Shown here piece by piece: positions 1 through 6,964 of a stretch of DNA of 64,000 nucleotides; position 1 is the first letter of the stretch; the number at the start of each line of letters is the position of its first letter. The position numbers and the translations under genes were made by a program. The DNA comes from Paraflavitalea pollutisoli (lineage in GTDB: Bacteria > Bacteroidota > Bacteroidia > Chitinophagales > Chitinophagaceae): the NCBI RefSeq assembly GCF_029360705.1, contig NZ_JARKMX010000001.1, forward strand, positions 248,001-312,000, in the 5' to 3' direction. Under the pieces are notes generated by a model. That model was not told the DNA's origin, did not search any database, and saw only the letters and a list, made by a program, of their open reading frames with translations.

Positions 1-1
1 G

Positions 2-277
2 CAGCAGAAACGGGATTATTTCGCTTCGCTGATGAAAGACACGCGCTTCACGCCCCTGTCCAGCTACGGCAGCTATTTTCAATGCTACCAGTACGACAGG
101 ATCAGTAATGAAAGCGATAAGGATTTTGCCATCCGCATCACCAAGGAGTATGGGATCGCCACTATTCCCGTATCGGCCTTCTACCAATCCGGTAAAGACA
201 ACCACGTCATCCGGTTTTGTTTTGCAAAAAAGGAGTCGACCCTCGAGCAGGCAGTAGAACGGTTGCGGAAGATTTGA
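2..277 (+). CDS. PLP-dependent aminotransferase, C-terminal end (partial)
   Basis: Only the last 91 codons are present; the frame is open from base 2 and stops at 277. The tail contains a short aromatic stretch around YFQCYQY, then IPVSAFY, then a conserved Arg in IRFCFAK. These match the C-terminal domain of class I/II fold-type I aminotransferases of the YbdL (methionine/kynurenine aminotransferase) type, in which the Arg binds the substrate carboxylate. The PLP lysine lies outside the window. A strong hairpin at 426-456 closes the transcript. Family is fairly sure; substrate is not determined. Confidence 0.75.
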   Translation, partial: QQKRDYFASLMKDTRFTPLSSYGSYFQCYQYDRISNESDKDFAIRITKEYGIATIPVSAFYQSGKDNHVIRFCFAKKESTLEQAVERLRKI

Positions 278-425
278 TAGCGTGGAAATGCAGGCGTATA
301 CCGGGAATAAGGCGCCTCGGGCTGAAGTCAACCCAAAGCCTTTTCCAACCGAACGATTACTGGATTCAATCGATCCTGGTCAAAATATCCCTGATCAAAT
401 AAAGGCAGCAGATGCCCATAAACGA

Positions 426-456
426 AAGCGCCCCCTGCCATCGGCAGGGGGCGCTT
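426..456. terminator. Bidirectional intrinsic terminator between convergent genes
   Basis: Perfect 14-bp inverted repeat, arms 426-439 and 443-456, with a 3-nt loop. It lies between the convergent aminotransferase and the minus-strand gene ending at 468 and probably serves both. Confidence 0.85.
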
Positions 457-467
457 GTATTCATTGA

Positions 468-2075
468 TTAAGCTGATATCTTTTGGGGAACGTCCAGCTC
501 CACATAACGCCGCACGCGGCGTTTGAGGTATTTGTTGTAGATGATCTCACTCATCGGCTTGCCCGACACCTTACTTTCTACCCACGAGATCACATCCAGG
601 TAAGCAAAAGCGCGTGTTTCGTAGCGGTCTTTTTCGAGGTGTTTGATCTTCTCCAGAAACTTCTCCAGCTCTGGTTTCAACTGGCGGGGCGATACACCGA
701 AGGAGTGGCGGAGGAATTTGAACATCTCTTCTTCCACGACGGTCAGGTTACCCATCTTGGCCATAAAGCGGTATACCGATTTCGTCAAAGACTCCATCAG
801 TTCAAAATTGCCCAGTTCATAATGCGCCATCAGGTGCAGCAGGCGGGCGTAGCATTGCAGGTCATTGCGGATCTCCGTACTGCCATGAATGATCTTCTGG
901 AGGTAATCGATAGATCGGTTGAAATCGCCGCTGCCAAAATGCAAGGTGGCAAACTTATACGTGAACACCATGATACGGTGCCCATCTACATACAATTGAT
1001 AGGTTTCAAGGTCCTGCTCGATCTTGGGCAGTTCCAGCAAGCCCTCTTTGAACGTGCCCCGCATCAGGTTCAGGTTCAGCTTGGCGCCGTTGATATATAT
1101 AGAAGTATGCGTTCTGAAATTGTCGTGCATATTGGCAGTGGGCGTCTTCGCATATTCTTCGAACTTCTTGAGGGTGATCTCGAATTTCTCGAAGTTGCGG
1201 AGGTCAAAATGCGCATTGAGCAGGTTGTGCATGCCCTTGATGAAGTGACCCGTCTCTACGGTGATCATAAACGGATCGGCATCAAACAGGTCAATCCATT
1301 TCTGGCTATAGCGATAGTACATCAGAAAGTCCTGGCGTACGAAAGCGTACCAGCAATAACTTTGGTAGAGGTAAAGTTTTTCGTAAAACCCGGTGATCTC
1401 ATCATCGGGCGGAAGGTTCTTGTTAAAGAATTCACGGATATCCTTTTCATCGGCTTCGTCGCGCACGTGGCCGTTCTTGATATACCAACGGTACAATTTC
1501 AAAGCAAGATTCGACAGCCGTGTTACACGGTCGATGTGACCAGCGATCTCCAGCGACTCCTGCACCAGCTCATCGGTCTTCTCCTGCGAGCTTCGGGTGA
1601 TGTGCAACGTTTCGATCTTCTTCTCTAGCGAAATCACCTGCGCCAGGAAGTTGAACTTCTGGTTCTGACGGGCAATTTCCTTCACGCGCTCGAGGATCTT
1701 CAATGCCTGGATCTTCAAACCTTTTGTATACAGAATGCGTGCATAATCCAGCTGCTCTGTCAATTGAAGATCGGTATTGTCGGCCGTTTTCAATAGACGC
1801 AAACTCGCTAACAACTGTTTGTACAAGTGTGTCTTGAGGTTGTTGAGCTGCGGCTTTTGTATGGAGGGAAGTTTTTTGAGAAGGAGCTTTTCGTCGTACT
1901 CGTTCAGCTTATCGAGTGCGTCGAATAACTGTATGATTTTCAGGTCTTCATTACCCGAACTACGTTTTATATAGAGCTTGAAATGTCGCTTCTCCGATTT
2001 CTCTAAAGAGTGAACTAATTGGAATAAGGTATCTGTTAATCTGTTGGCCATCATCATGAAATTTTCCTGAAACAC
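468..2075 (-). CDS. Conserved hypothetical, all-helical protein (535 aa)
   Basis: I do not recognise a named family. The protein is soluble with no signal peptide and is rich in Leu, Lys and Glu. Long amphipathic helices resemble TPR-like or helical-repeat proteins; residues 1-60 read as a basic helix pair (SEKRHFKLYIKRSS) and the C-terminus ends in a basic segment near YLKRRVRRY. Two starts are possible, at 2075 or at the Met cluster near 2057. It is monocistronic, convergent with the aminotransferase and divergent from the acetyltransferase at 2549. A regulatory scaffold role is possible but only a guess. Confidence 0.8.
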   Translation of the reverse strand: MFQENFMMMANRLTDTLFQLVHSLEKSEKRHFKLYIKRSSGNEDLKIIQLFDALDKLNEYDEKLLLKKLPSIQKPQLNNLKTHLYKQLLASLRLLKTADNTDLQLTEQLDYARILYTKGLKIQALKILERVKEIARQNQKFNFLAQVISLEKKIETLHITRSSQEKTDELVQESLEIAGHIDRVTRLSNLALKLYRWYIKNGHVRDEADEKDIREFFNKNLPPDDEITGFYEKLYLYQSYCWYAFVRQDFLMYYRYSQKWIDLFDADPFMITVETGHFIKGMHNLLNAHFDLRNFEKFEITLKKFEEYAKTPTANMHDNFRTHTSIYINGAKLNLNLMRGTFKEGLLELPKIEQDLETYQLYVDGHRIMVFTYKFATLHFGSGDFNRSIDYLQKIIHGSTEIRNDLQCYARLLHLMAHYELGNFELMESLTKSVYRFMAKMGNLTVVEEEMFKFLRHSFGVSPRQLKPELEKFLEKIKHLEKDRYETRAFAYLDVISWVESKVSGKPMSEIIYNKYLKRRVRRYVELDVPQKISA

Positions 2076-2130
2076 AGTTCCAGTAAGGATTCTGCGCTAA
2101 ACACACCCCTTAGGCATAATCAAATCCCCC

Positions 2131-2192
2131 ATAAGATGTTTTGAGTTAAGTAAAACCTCATCTTATTTTTGTATCACAAGAACAAGATGAGG
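2131..2192. repeat. Three-arm overlapping inverted repeats over a promoter
   Basis: ATAAGATG (2131-2138) is complementary to CATCTTAT (2159-2166), with extra pairing of the flanking T and A runs. CCTCATCTT (2156-2164) is complementary to AAGATGAGG (2184-2192). The middle arm is shared, so the two hairpins are mutually exclusive. The arms flank and overlap the promoter at 2141-2171, which also suits a repressor operator. Confidence 0.55.
2141..2171 (+). promoter_or_regulatory. Bacteroidota-type promoter for a candidate small RNA
   Basis: TTG at 2141-2143 and TATTTTTG at 2164-2171 (a perfect TAnnTTTG) are separated by 20 nt. This is the same geometry as the padR and gcvT promoters in this window. 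Predicted start of transcription is near 2176. Confidence 0.6.
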
Positions 2193-2345
2193 CTTTGAGT
2201 ATCGCAGGCAAGTGAGTTAGAGGCCGGGGTGAAATTGAGCAAAAATACGTTCACCCACACAAATAGAGATAGATTTTATTACCTTTTTTCATATGGCAAG
2301 CAATCGTTAGAGGTCAGCTGTTTCTACAGTGGACCTTTTTTCTTT
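2176..2345 (+). ncRNA. Candidate small non-coding RNA of about 165 nt
   Basis: The stretch from the predicted start to the intrinsic terminator has no reading frame of note. It contains an internal stem (GGGTGAA 2227-2233 with TTCACCC 2250-2256) and ends in a terminator. The two ends do not pair, which argues against a classical 6S layout, and no SRP or tmRNA signature is seen. The call rests only on promoter plus terminator plus lack of coding, so it is tentative. Confidence 0.35.
2311..2345 (+). terminator. Intrinsic terminator of the candidate small RNA
   Basis: AGGTC (2311-2315) pairs with GACCT (2332-2336) and CTGT (2318-2321) with ACAG (2326-2329) around a small internal loop and a TTCT loop. 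A T-rich run follows. No annotated plus-strand gene ends just upstream. Confidence 0.6.
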
Positions 2346-2548
2346 TAAAAAGGCCCCGCGAATATAGGAGAATAATACCAGCCAGTGTTAACTTTTCTTT
2401 AAAATCAGCAAAAATGCTTGGCCAGATCGTATTTTCCGCAATTCCTTCTACTCCATCAGGCGCAATTATCTTACACCCGACACATTAAATAACGGACAAA
2501 AACGCTTTTACCCCGTCTTAAATTGTTTACGATCGATAATTTAGGAGC

Positions 2549-3040
2549 ATGATCACGATCGAACCCATGCAAGCCAGTCAGGCCCCCATACTACTCGACA
2601 TCTACCGCCAGGGCATACTTTCCGGAATGGCTACCTTCGAAACCCAGGTACCCGACTGGACCGAATTCGACAACAAATTCCTCCCACACACCCGGATCAT
2701 GTCAAAAGAGGGCCCCGAAATAACGGGATGGGCGGCCCTCGCACCCGTTTCTTCCCGCGATTGCTACCACGGCGTGGCAGAGGTAAGTGTTTATGTGGCC
2801 CAGGCACACCAGCGCAAAGGAATAGGTCGTGCCCTGCTGCTGGAACTGATCGCCGAAAGTGAGCGGAACGGAATCTGGTCCCTGCTCAGCGTCATTCACG
2901 AAGAGAACCGCGCCAGCATCCATCTTCATGAGCAGTGCTCCTTTCGCTATATCGGGTACCGCGAACGCGTGGCGCAACTCGATGGAATCTGGCGTACCAC
3001 CGTCATGCTCGAGCGGCGGAGTCAATCTGTTGGTGTATGA
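2549..3040 (+). CDS. GNAT N-acetyltransferase, phosphinothricin acetyltransferase-like
   Basis: 163 aa, a normal length for this cytosolic acetyl-CoA-dependent family. The N-terminus (IEPMQASQAPILLDIYRQGI) and the segment GMATFET match the phosphinothricin/methionine-sulfoximine acetyltransferase group. The acetyl-CoA motif A reads QRKGIGRAL around residues 92-100, after the strand VSVYV. It starts at an ATG six bases after an AGGAG-like sequence, and the HAD gene follows 73 bp downstream on the same strand, possibly co-transcribed. The true acceptor (amino acid, polyamine or drug) cannot be read from sequence. Confidence 0.85.
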   Translation: MITIEPMQASQAPILLDIYRQGILSGMATFETQVPDWTEFDNKFLPHTRIMSKEGPEITGWAALAPVSSRDCYHGVAEVSVYVAQAHQRKGIGRALLLELIAESERNGIWSLLSVIHEENRASIHLHEQCSFRYIGYRERVAQLDGIWRTTVMLERRSQSVGV

Positions 3041-3113
3041 CGGTGTTATCTCATCCACTGCTTTTCACACTTACTTCGAAACGTTTATTTTCGTGCCTCA
3101 ACCCCACAACACT

Positions 3114-3731
3114 ATGAGCAGGATCGACACCATCGTATTTGACCTCGGCGGCGTATTGGTAGATTGGAATCCTGAATATGTCTACAAGACTATATTCGAC
3201 AAAGAAGAAGACATGCGCTGGTTCTTTCAAAACATCACCACCGGCGATTGGAACGAAGAACAGGATGCAGGTCGCTCACTCGCCGAAGGAACAGACATAC
3301 TGGTAAAGCAGTTTCCCGATCATGAGGCCAATATCCGCGCTTTCTATGGCCGTTGGGAAGAAATGCTGGGTGGCCCCATCCAGGGCACCGTCGATATCCT
3401 GCGTCACCTCAAGCACGACACCAATTATCGGCTTTACGCCCTCACCAACTGGAGCTCCGAAACATTTCCCATTGCCTTACAGCGATACGAATTCCTGCAT
3501 TGGTTTGAAGGCATCGTCGTGTCCGGCGATGAAAAAACACGCAAACCCTACCTCCCCATCTATCAAACACTCCTCAGCCGCTTCGACATCGATCCCACCC
3601 GAGCAGTGTACATCGATGACAATGCGCGCAACCTGCATCCCGCCAAAGAACTCGGCATGCAAACCATCCATTTCAAATCACCCGCGCAATTTCGTTCCGA
3701 CCTGGAGGCCCTCGGCGTCACGCTTCCTTGA
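3114..3731 (+). CDS. HAD-superfamily hydrolase, YihX-like
   Basis: 205 aa, cytosolic. HAD motif I is FDLGGVLVDWN with the nucleophile at Asp10, motif II is TNWSS, the motif III Lys is in RKPYL, and motif IV is YIDDN. The DLGG form and the small helical cap match the YihX/epoxide-hydrolase-like group of subfamily IA, often sugar-phosphate phosphatases. A longer upstream in-frame extension exists, but the family starts at the ATG at 3114, directly before the first beta strand. It probably shares a transcript with the preceding acetyltransferase. Confidence 0.88.
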   Translation: MSRIDTIVFDLGGVLVDWNPEYVYKTIFDKEEDMRWFFQNITTGDWNEEQDAGRSLAEGTDILVKQFPDHEANIRAFYGRWEEMLGGPIQGTVDILRHLKHDTNYRLYALTNWSSETFPIALQRYEFLHWFEGIVVSGDEKTRKPYLPIYQTLLSRFDIDPTRAVYIDDNARNLHPAKELGMQTIHFKSPAQFRSDLEALGVTLP

Positions 3732-4106
3732 TAAGCTCATTAGAATGATAATTCGGTGTGCCTGACAAGGAGGACGCGGCTTCCAGCACGAACCTTATCA
3801 ACTAGTTACAAATCAACAAAATCACTATGTAACATTTGCTGCCGAGCTCATGCCGAGCTACTCCCGAGCTGGTGCCGAGCCGGTGCCGAGGTCTGGATCC
3901 GGTTTAGGTGGCCGATACATTCGCTGATCATCCTCAAGACATCCTCTGCATCCGGCCGGGCACCCCTCTGCACAGCCTTCCTATAGAGAAGCCATTTAGG
4001 CAATGTGGAGAAGATCAGGTGAACAGCCGAAGGCCATTCCGCGAGCAGCGGACGGCCAACAACGCCGAAGCGGCCGAAAGCCGTTAAAGGCAAAAACAGC
4101 CAGCGC
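3732..4106. other. Intergenic region of 375 bp with an 11-bp tandem repeat
   Basis: It lies between the HAD gene and the convergent minus-strand NTF2-like gene. Apart from the repeat at 3842-3896 I see no gene or convincing hairpin. A minus-strand reading frame at 3848-4093 is judged spurious because it is compositionally odd and lies over the repeat. Confidence 0.5.
3842..3896. repeat. Five imperfect 11-bp tandem repeats, CCGAG-based
   Basis: Units begin with CCGAG at 3842, 3853, 3864, 3875 and 3886. The first five bases are invariant and the following six vary. A period of 11 places each unit on about the same DNA face. Another 11-bp-period repeat of different sequence occurs at 16594-16626. 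Confidence 0.75.
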
Positions 4107-4646
4107 CTAGCGCAGATATTGATCCGGTATCGTCAATTGTGGCGTTTCCGGCTGCCAGAACACCGACAATACCCACCAACGTTTGCCGTCATGATACAGC
4201 TGAATGCTGTTGATGCCGCGCATGAACGGCTTTTCATCCGCCTGGGTTTTCTTGGAGTCGTAGGTGCTAAACACATGCGCCACGCAGCCAAACTGATCCG
4301 TTTTACGGCCAATCTCCCGTTCAAAAAAGCCATTCTTCTCCAGGTAAGGCCCCGAAGTATTGATATAGTCCTCCACGCTCATCACCCGCTTACCGGTAGT
4401 GCCATCGGGGCGGATGCCGGTAGCAACCAACCTGCCCTCCGGTAAAAACAAGGTGCGCATACGATCCCAGTTCCGCTTTTGACCCGCCGGGCCCGAGATC
4501 ACATCATACAAAGCACCGATAATGGCATCCATCGATTGAACGTCCTTTGCCTGCGCGGGGATGCTGTCCGGCGCCGCGGTATACTGATGCGCCTGCACGG
4601 CGACGCTGGCTATAAAAGCCACACAGAAAACCAGAAGCTTTTTCAT
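4107..4646 (-). CDS. Secreted SnoaL/NTF2-like fold protein
   Basis: 179 aa with a cleavable signal peptide (about residues 1-19, ending AVQA). The mature part has the pattern of NTF2/SnoaL-like proteins: an early helix (DAIIGALYDVISG), NWDRMRTLFLPEGRL, then alternating strands ending in RWWVLSVFWQPE. The length suits a single cone-shaped NTF2 domain. No catalytic residues can be assigned, since the fold serves both enzymes and binding proteins. It is monocistronic and divergent from the lipoprotein gene at 4965. Confidence 0.75.
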   Translation of the reverse strand: MKKLLVFCVAFIASVAVQAHQYTAAPDSIPAQAKDVQSMDAIIGALYDVISGPAGQKRNWDRMRTLFLPEGRLVATGIRPDGTTGKRVMSVEDYINTSGPYLEKNGFFEREIGRKTDQFGCVAHVFSTYDSKKTQADEKPFMRGINSIQLYHDGKRWWVLSVFWQPETPQLTIPDQYLR

Positions 4647-4964
4647 ATTCAGGTTATTGCTTTAGTCCACCAAGCTATTCCTTTTGCGGCAGGCGATCCG
4701 GCTCACTTGTACCAGTGGTCGGATTTGCCTGCCCGATTGACGGGTTTGAGGCCCAGGCCAACGCAGTAACCCCGAACCGAAATCCACCTTCCCCTGATGC
4801 CTGTCCGGCAGCGCCTATGCACTACCTACATGCTCCCGGCAAAACAAGCCGAACACACAATTACCTGTCAATCAACCCTGCGCCAGAAAGCCTGCATGAT
4901 TTAAGAATCCGCTAACAATCTTTTGAACCCTTTTGCAGTCAATGTAGGGAAGGAGAACCAAATT
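4647..4964. other. Divergent intergenic region of 318 bp
   Basis: It lies between the NTF2-like gene (minus) and the lipoprotein gene (plus). A purine-rich ribosome-binding sequence sits at 4948-4957 before the ATG at 4965. I found no perfect TAnnTTTG box on either strand and no strong hairpin. Confidence 0.4.
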
Positions 4965-6110
4965 ATGATACGCCTGATGATAACCCTGTCGCTCGCCGCA
5001 GTATTGTTTACTGCCTGCCGCGGCACCCAGAAATTCCAGGCTTCTTTTACAGAAGACAAGCCCCTGTATGCCGCCGTGAACGAGCTGATCAAACACCCGG
5101 ACAATGCAAAAGCCCAACAGGATGTGAAGAGCCTGTACGCCCTGTCGGTAGACCGGCACGAACAAGCTATTGCCGTATACCGCACCAGCACCGATGAAAA
5201 GCGCTGGGATAAAATACTGCGGGAATATGAAGCACTGCAACAGATGTACACCAGTGCCCAAACGGTACCGGCCTTACTGAACTTTGTGCAGCCGCACAAC
5301 TACCTGCAGCAACTGCAGGATGTACGGGAAGACGCAGCCGATTACTTTTACAACAAAGGCACCAGCCTGATGGCCGCGAACGAACGCGAACAAAACCTGC
5401 AGGCCAATGAAGCTTTCCGCAGATCCAACGCCTATGTCAATGGCTACAAGGATACACGGGCATTGATGGCACGTTCTTACGAACAAAGTGTAGTAGACGT
5501 CGTGGTAAACCGGATCGACAACGACAACCTGTTTTTCAATACCTGGGGCAATACCGGATTCCGGTACCGCCCCGAAGATTACCAGGAGTCACTGGTGCGC
5601 GAACTGGGAGGCAGAAACGCGAACATCGTACCCGCCCGCTTCTATACCGACCGTGATGCCAGCCGCGAAAACATCGATGTAGACTGGGTCGTAGATGTGA
5701 AATGGAGAAGTATCGATGCCAACGCATCCATGCCCTACCAGTTCAACCGCGAAGTATCACGCAACGTGGAAGTAGGAAAGGACTCAACCGGCAAACCCGT
5801 GTACAAAACCGTCCGCGCCACCCTGCACATCACCCGCCGCACCTTTACGGTAAACGGCGGCCTCGATTACCGGGTCAATGATATTGTCAATAACCTCAGC
5901 ATCGACCAGGGCTTATTGACGCAAAACCTGAGCTGGGACGATAGCTACGCCACTTATACTGGCGACTCCCGTGCACTCGACAACAACGACTGGTTGCTCA
6001 TCCGTAACAGGAACAGCAATTTCGGACCTTCCAAAGAACAGATCCTCGACAACCTGATGAAAAGGATGTACCCCGATCTGCGCAGAAGGATCGAACAGGC
6101 AGCCAGCTAA
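4965..6110 (+). CDS. Lipoprotein of unknown function (381 aa)
   Basis: The start at 4965 was chosen because it gives a signal peptide with a lipobox (LFTAC, Cys18) and a good ribosome-binding sequence (GGAAGGAGA). A TTG start 42 bases upstream adds only a polar extension. The mature protein begins with a helical segment (about residues 25-190, TPR-like, with a YFYNKG repeat start) followed by a beta-rich domain with many Asn and Arg residues. I do not recognise a named family. It probably sits in the outer membrane, facing the periplasm. Confidence 0.8.
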   Translation: MIRLMITLSLAAVLFTACRGTQKFQASFTEDKPLYAAVNELIKHPDNAKAQQDVKSLYALSVDRHEQAIAVYRTSTDEKRWDKILREYEALQQMYTSAQTVPALLNFVQPHNYLQQLQDVREDAADYFYNKGTSLMAANEREQNLQANEAFRRSNAYVNGYKDTRALMARSYEQSVVDVVVNRIDNDNLFFNTWGNTGFRYRPEDYQESLVRELGGRNANIVPARFYTDRDASRENIDVDWVVDVKWRSIDANASMPYQFNREVSRNVEVGKDSTGKPVYKTVRATLHITRRTFTVNGGLDYRVNDIVNNLSIDQGLLTQNLSWDDSYATYTGDSRALDNNDWLLIRNRNSNFGPSKEQILDNLMKRMYPDLRRRIEQAAS

Positions 6111-6166
6111 CGATATTCAAAGACGGTTGGTTTTTATTTTCTAAGGTTTGAATGGGTAGAAAACGT

Positions 6167-6191
6167 AAAGGAGCTCCTCGTGAGCTCCTTT
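6167..6191. terminator. Bidirectional intrinsic terminator
   Basis: Perfect 10-bp stem (6167-6176 with 6182-6191) and a 5-nt loop, between the convergent genes ending at 6110 and 6232. Confidence 0.8.
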
Positions 6192-6231
6192 CCTGTTGGT
6201 TGTTTGGGCGTATGCTAAAGTTGTTGGATCG

Positions 6232-6840
6232 TTATTCAGTTTGGGCCGTGGCAATGATGGGAGAGGCCCCCTTGGTGATCACCAGCAACGACTGCTGCCC
6301 GGTTTTATAAACGTCCGATGTCAGCCTCGTCTGAATATTGAATGACCGGCGTTTGTTCACGGCAAAACCAGCGAAAATATCCGGCTGCTTTTCTTCAAAG
6401 GAGGCATTGAACAGCGATTGCTGTTTCCAGCGGCCGGGTTGCTCTTCCACATAAAAGCTGATATCGTCGAAGTAAAATTGACCATTGCCATTGACCGAAG
6501 CGTAAAAGCTGAGTTTGTGCATGGTGGGCAATACCTTGCCGACCACTGTGTAAATGGTCCATTCCTGTTCGGTGCGGGTCTCTACCGTAAAGCCACTGTT
6601 CAACAAATGCTGCTGACCGGCATCGATACCAACGCCATGGATCCTCGCCCTCGACAGCGAGTCGGCCGGATCGGCTTTTACCGCAATTTCATACCGGAAA
6701 TTCTTGCCCTGCAGGGAGCTCGCAGGTACTTCTTTCACGAACCAGAACTCCTCCGTGTAGTGATACCACGAGGCAGGTGTCTGGGCATTCGAGACATAGG
6801 CGCACAAGCATGCAAAAAAGATACTGACTATCTTTTTCAT
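6232..6840 (-). CDS. Secreted beta-rich protein of unknown function
   Basis: 202 aa with a typical signal peptide (about residues 1-19, ending SNAQ). The mature part alternates polar and hydrophobic residues as in jelly-roll carbohydrate-binding modules: HKLSFYASVNGNGQFYFDDI is typical of such sandwiches, where a strand pair precedes FDDI. There is no catalytic domain, so if it is a binding module it stands alone. It is convergent with the lipoprotein gene and lies just downstream of feoB on the same strand with a gap of 124 bp. Confidence 0.7.
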   Translation of the reverse strand: MKKIVSIFFACLCAYVSNAQTPASWYHYTEEFWFVKEVPASSLQGKNFRYEIAVKADPADSLSRARIHGVGIDAGQQHLLNSGFTVETRTEQEWTIYTVVGKVLPTMHKLSFYASVNGNGQFYFDDISFYVEEQPGRWKQQSLFNASFEEKQPDIFAGFAVNKRRSFNIQTRLTSDVYKTGQQSLLVITKGASPIIATAQTE

Positions 6841-6964
6841 AGGGAGGGGATTTGGGTAACCCTATAAACGACCAACCGAAATGATTGTTGCGTAACCAGG
6901 CTTCGGCCACCGCTTATTGACGTAGCGCAAACCCCTGTAAAAATTGGGATATGTGTAGCTGCTT

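Larger units (their letters stand above)
2076..2548. other. Divergent intergenic region of 473 bp
   Basis: It separates the minus-strand helical protein from the plus-strand GNAT gene. It holds a plus-strand promoter, overlapping alternative hairpins and an intrinsic terminator, listed separately; together these outline a candidate small RNA. From 2346 to 2548 I see only AT-rich sequence and a purine-rich ribosome-binding sequence just before 2549. Confidence 0.6.

Noticed and set aside
483-1628. Long plus-strand frame opposite the helical protein
   Set aside because: It is a shadow of the minus-strand gene; its translation is His/Val/Gln-rich with no domain.
2176-2345. 6S RNA or SRP RNA
   Set aside because: The ends do not pair as in 6S and no SRP Alu or S-domain motif is visible, so only a generic small-RNA call is made.
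3848-4093. Minus-strand 81-codon frame in the gap after the HAD gene
   Set aside because: It overlaps the CCGAG tandem repeat, has no family-like pattern and no supporting promoter or terminator.
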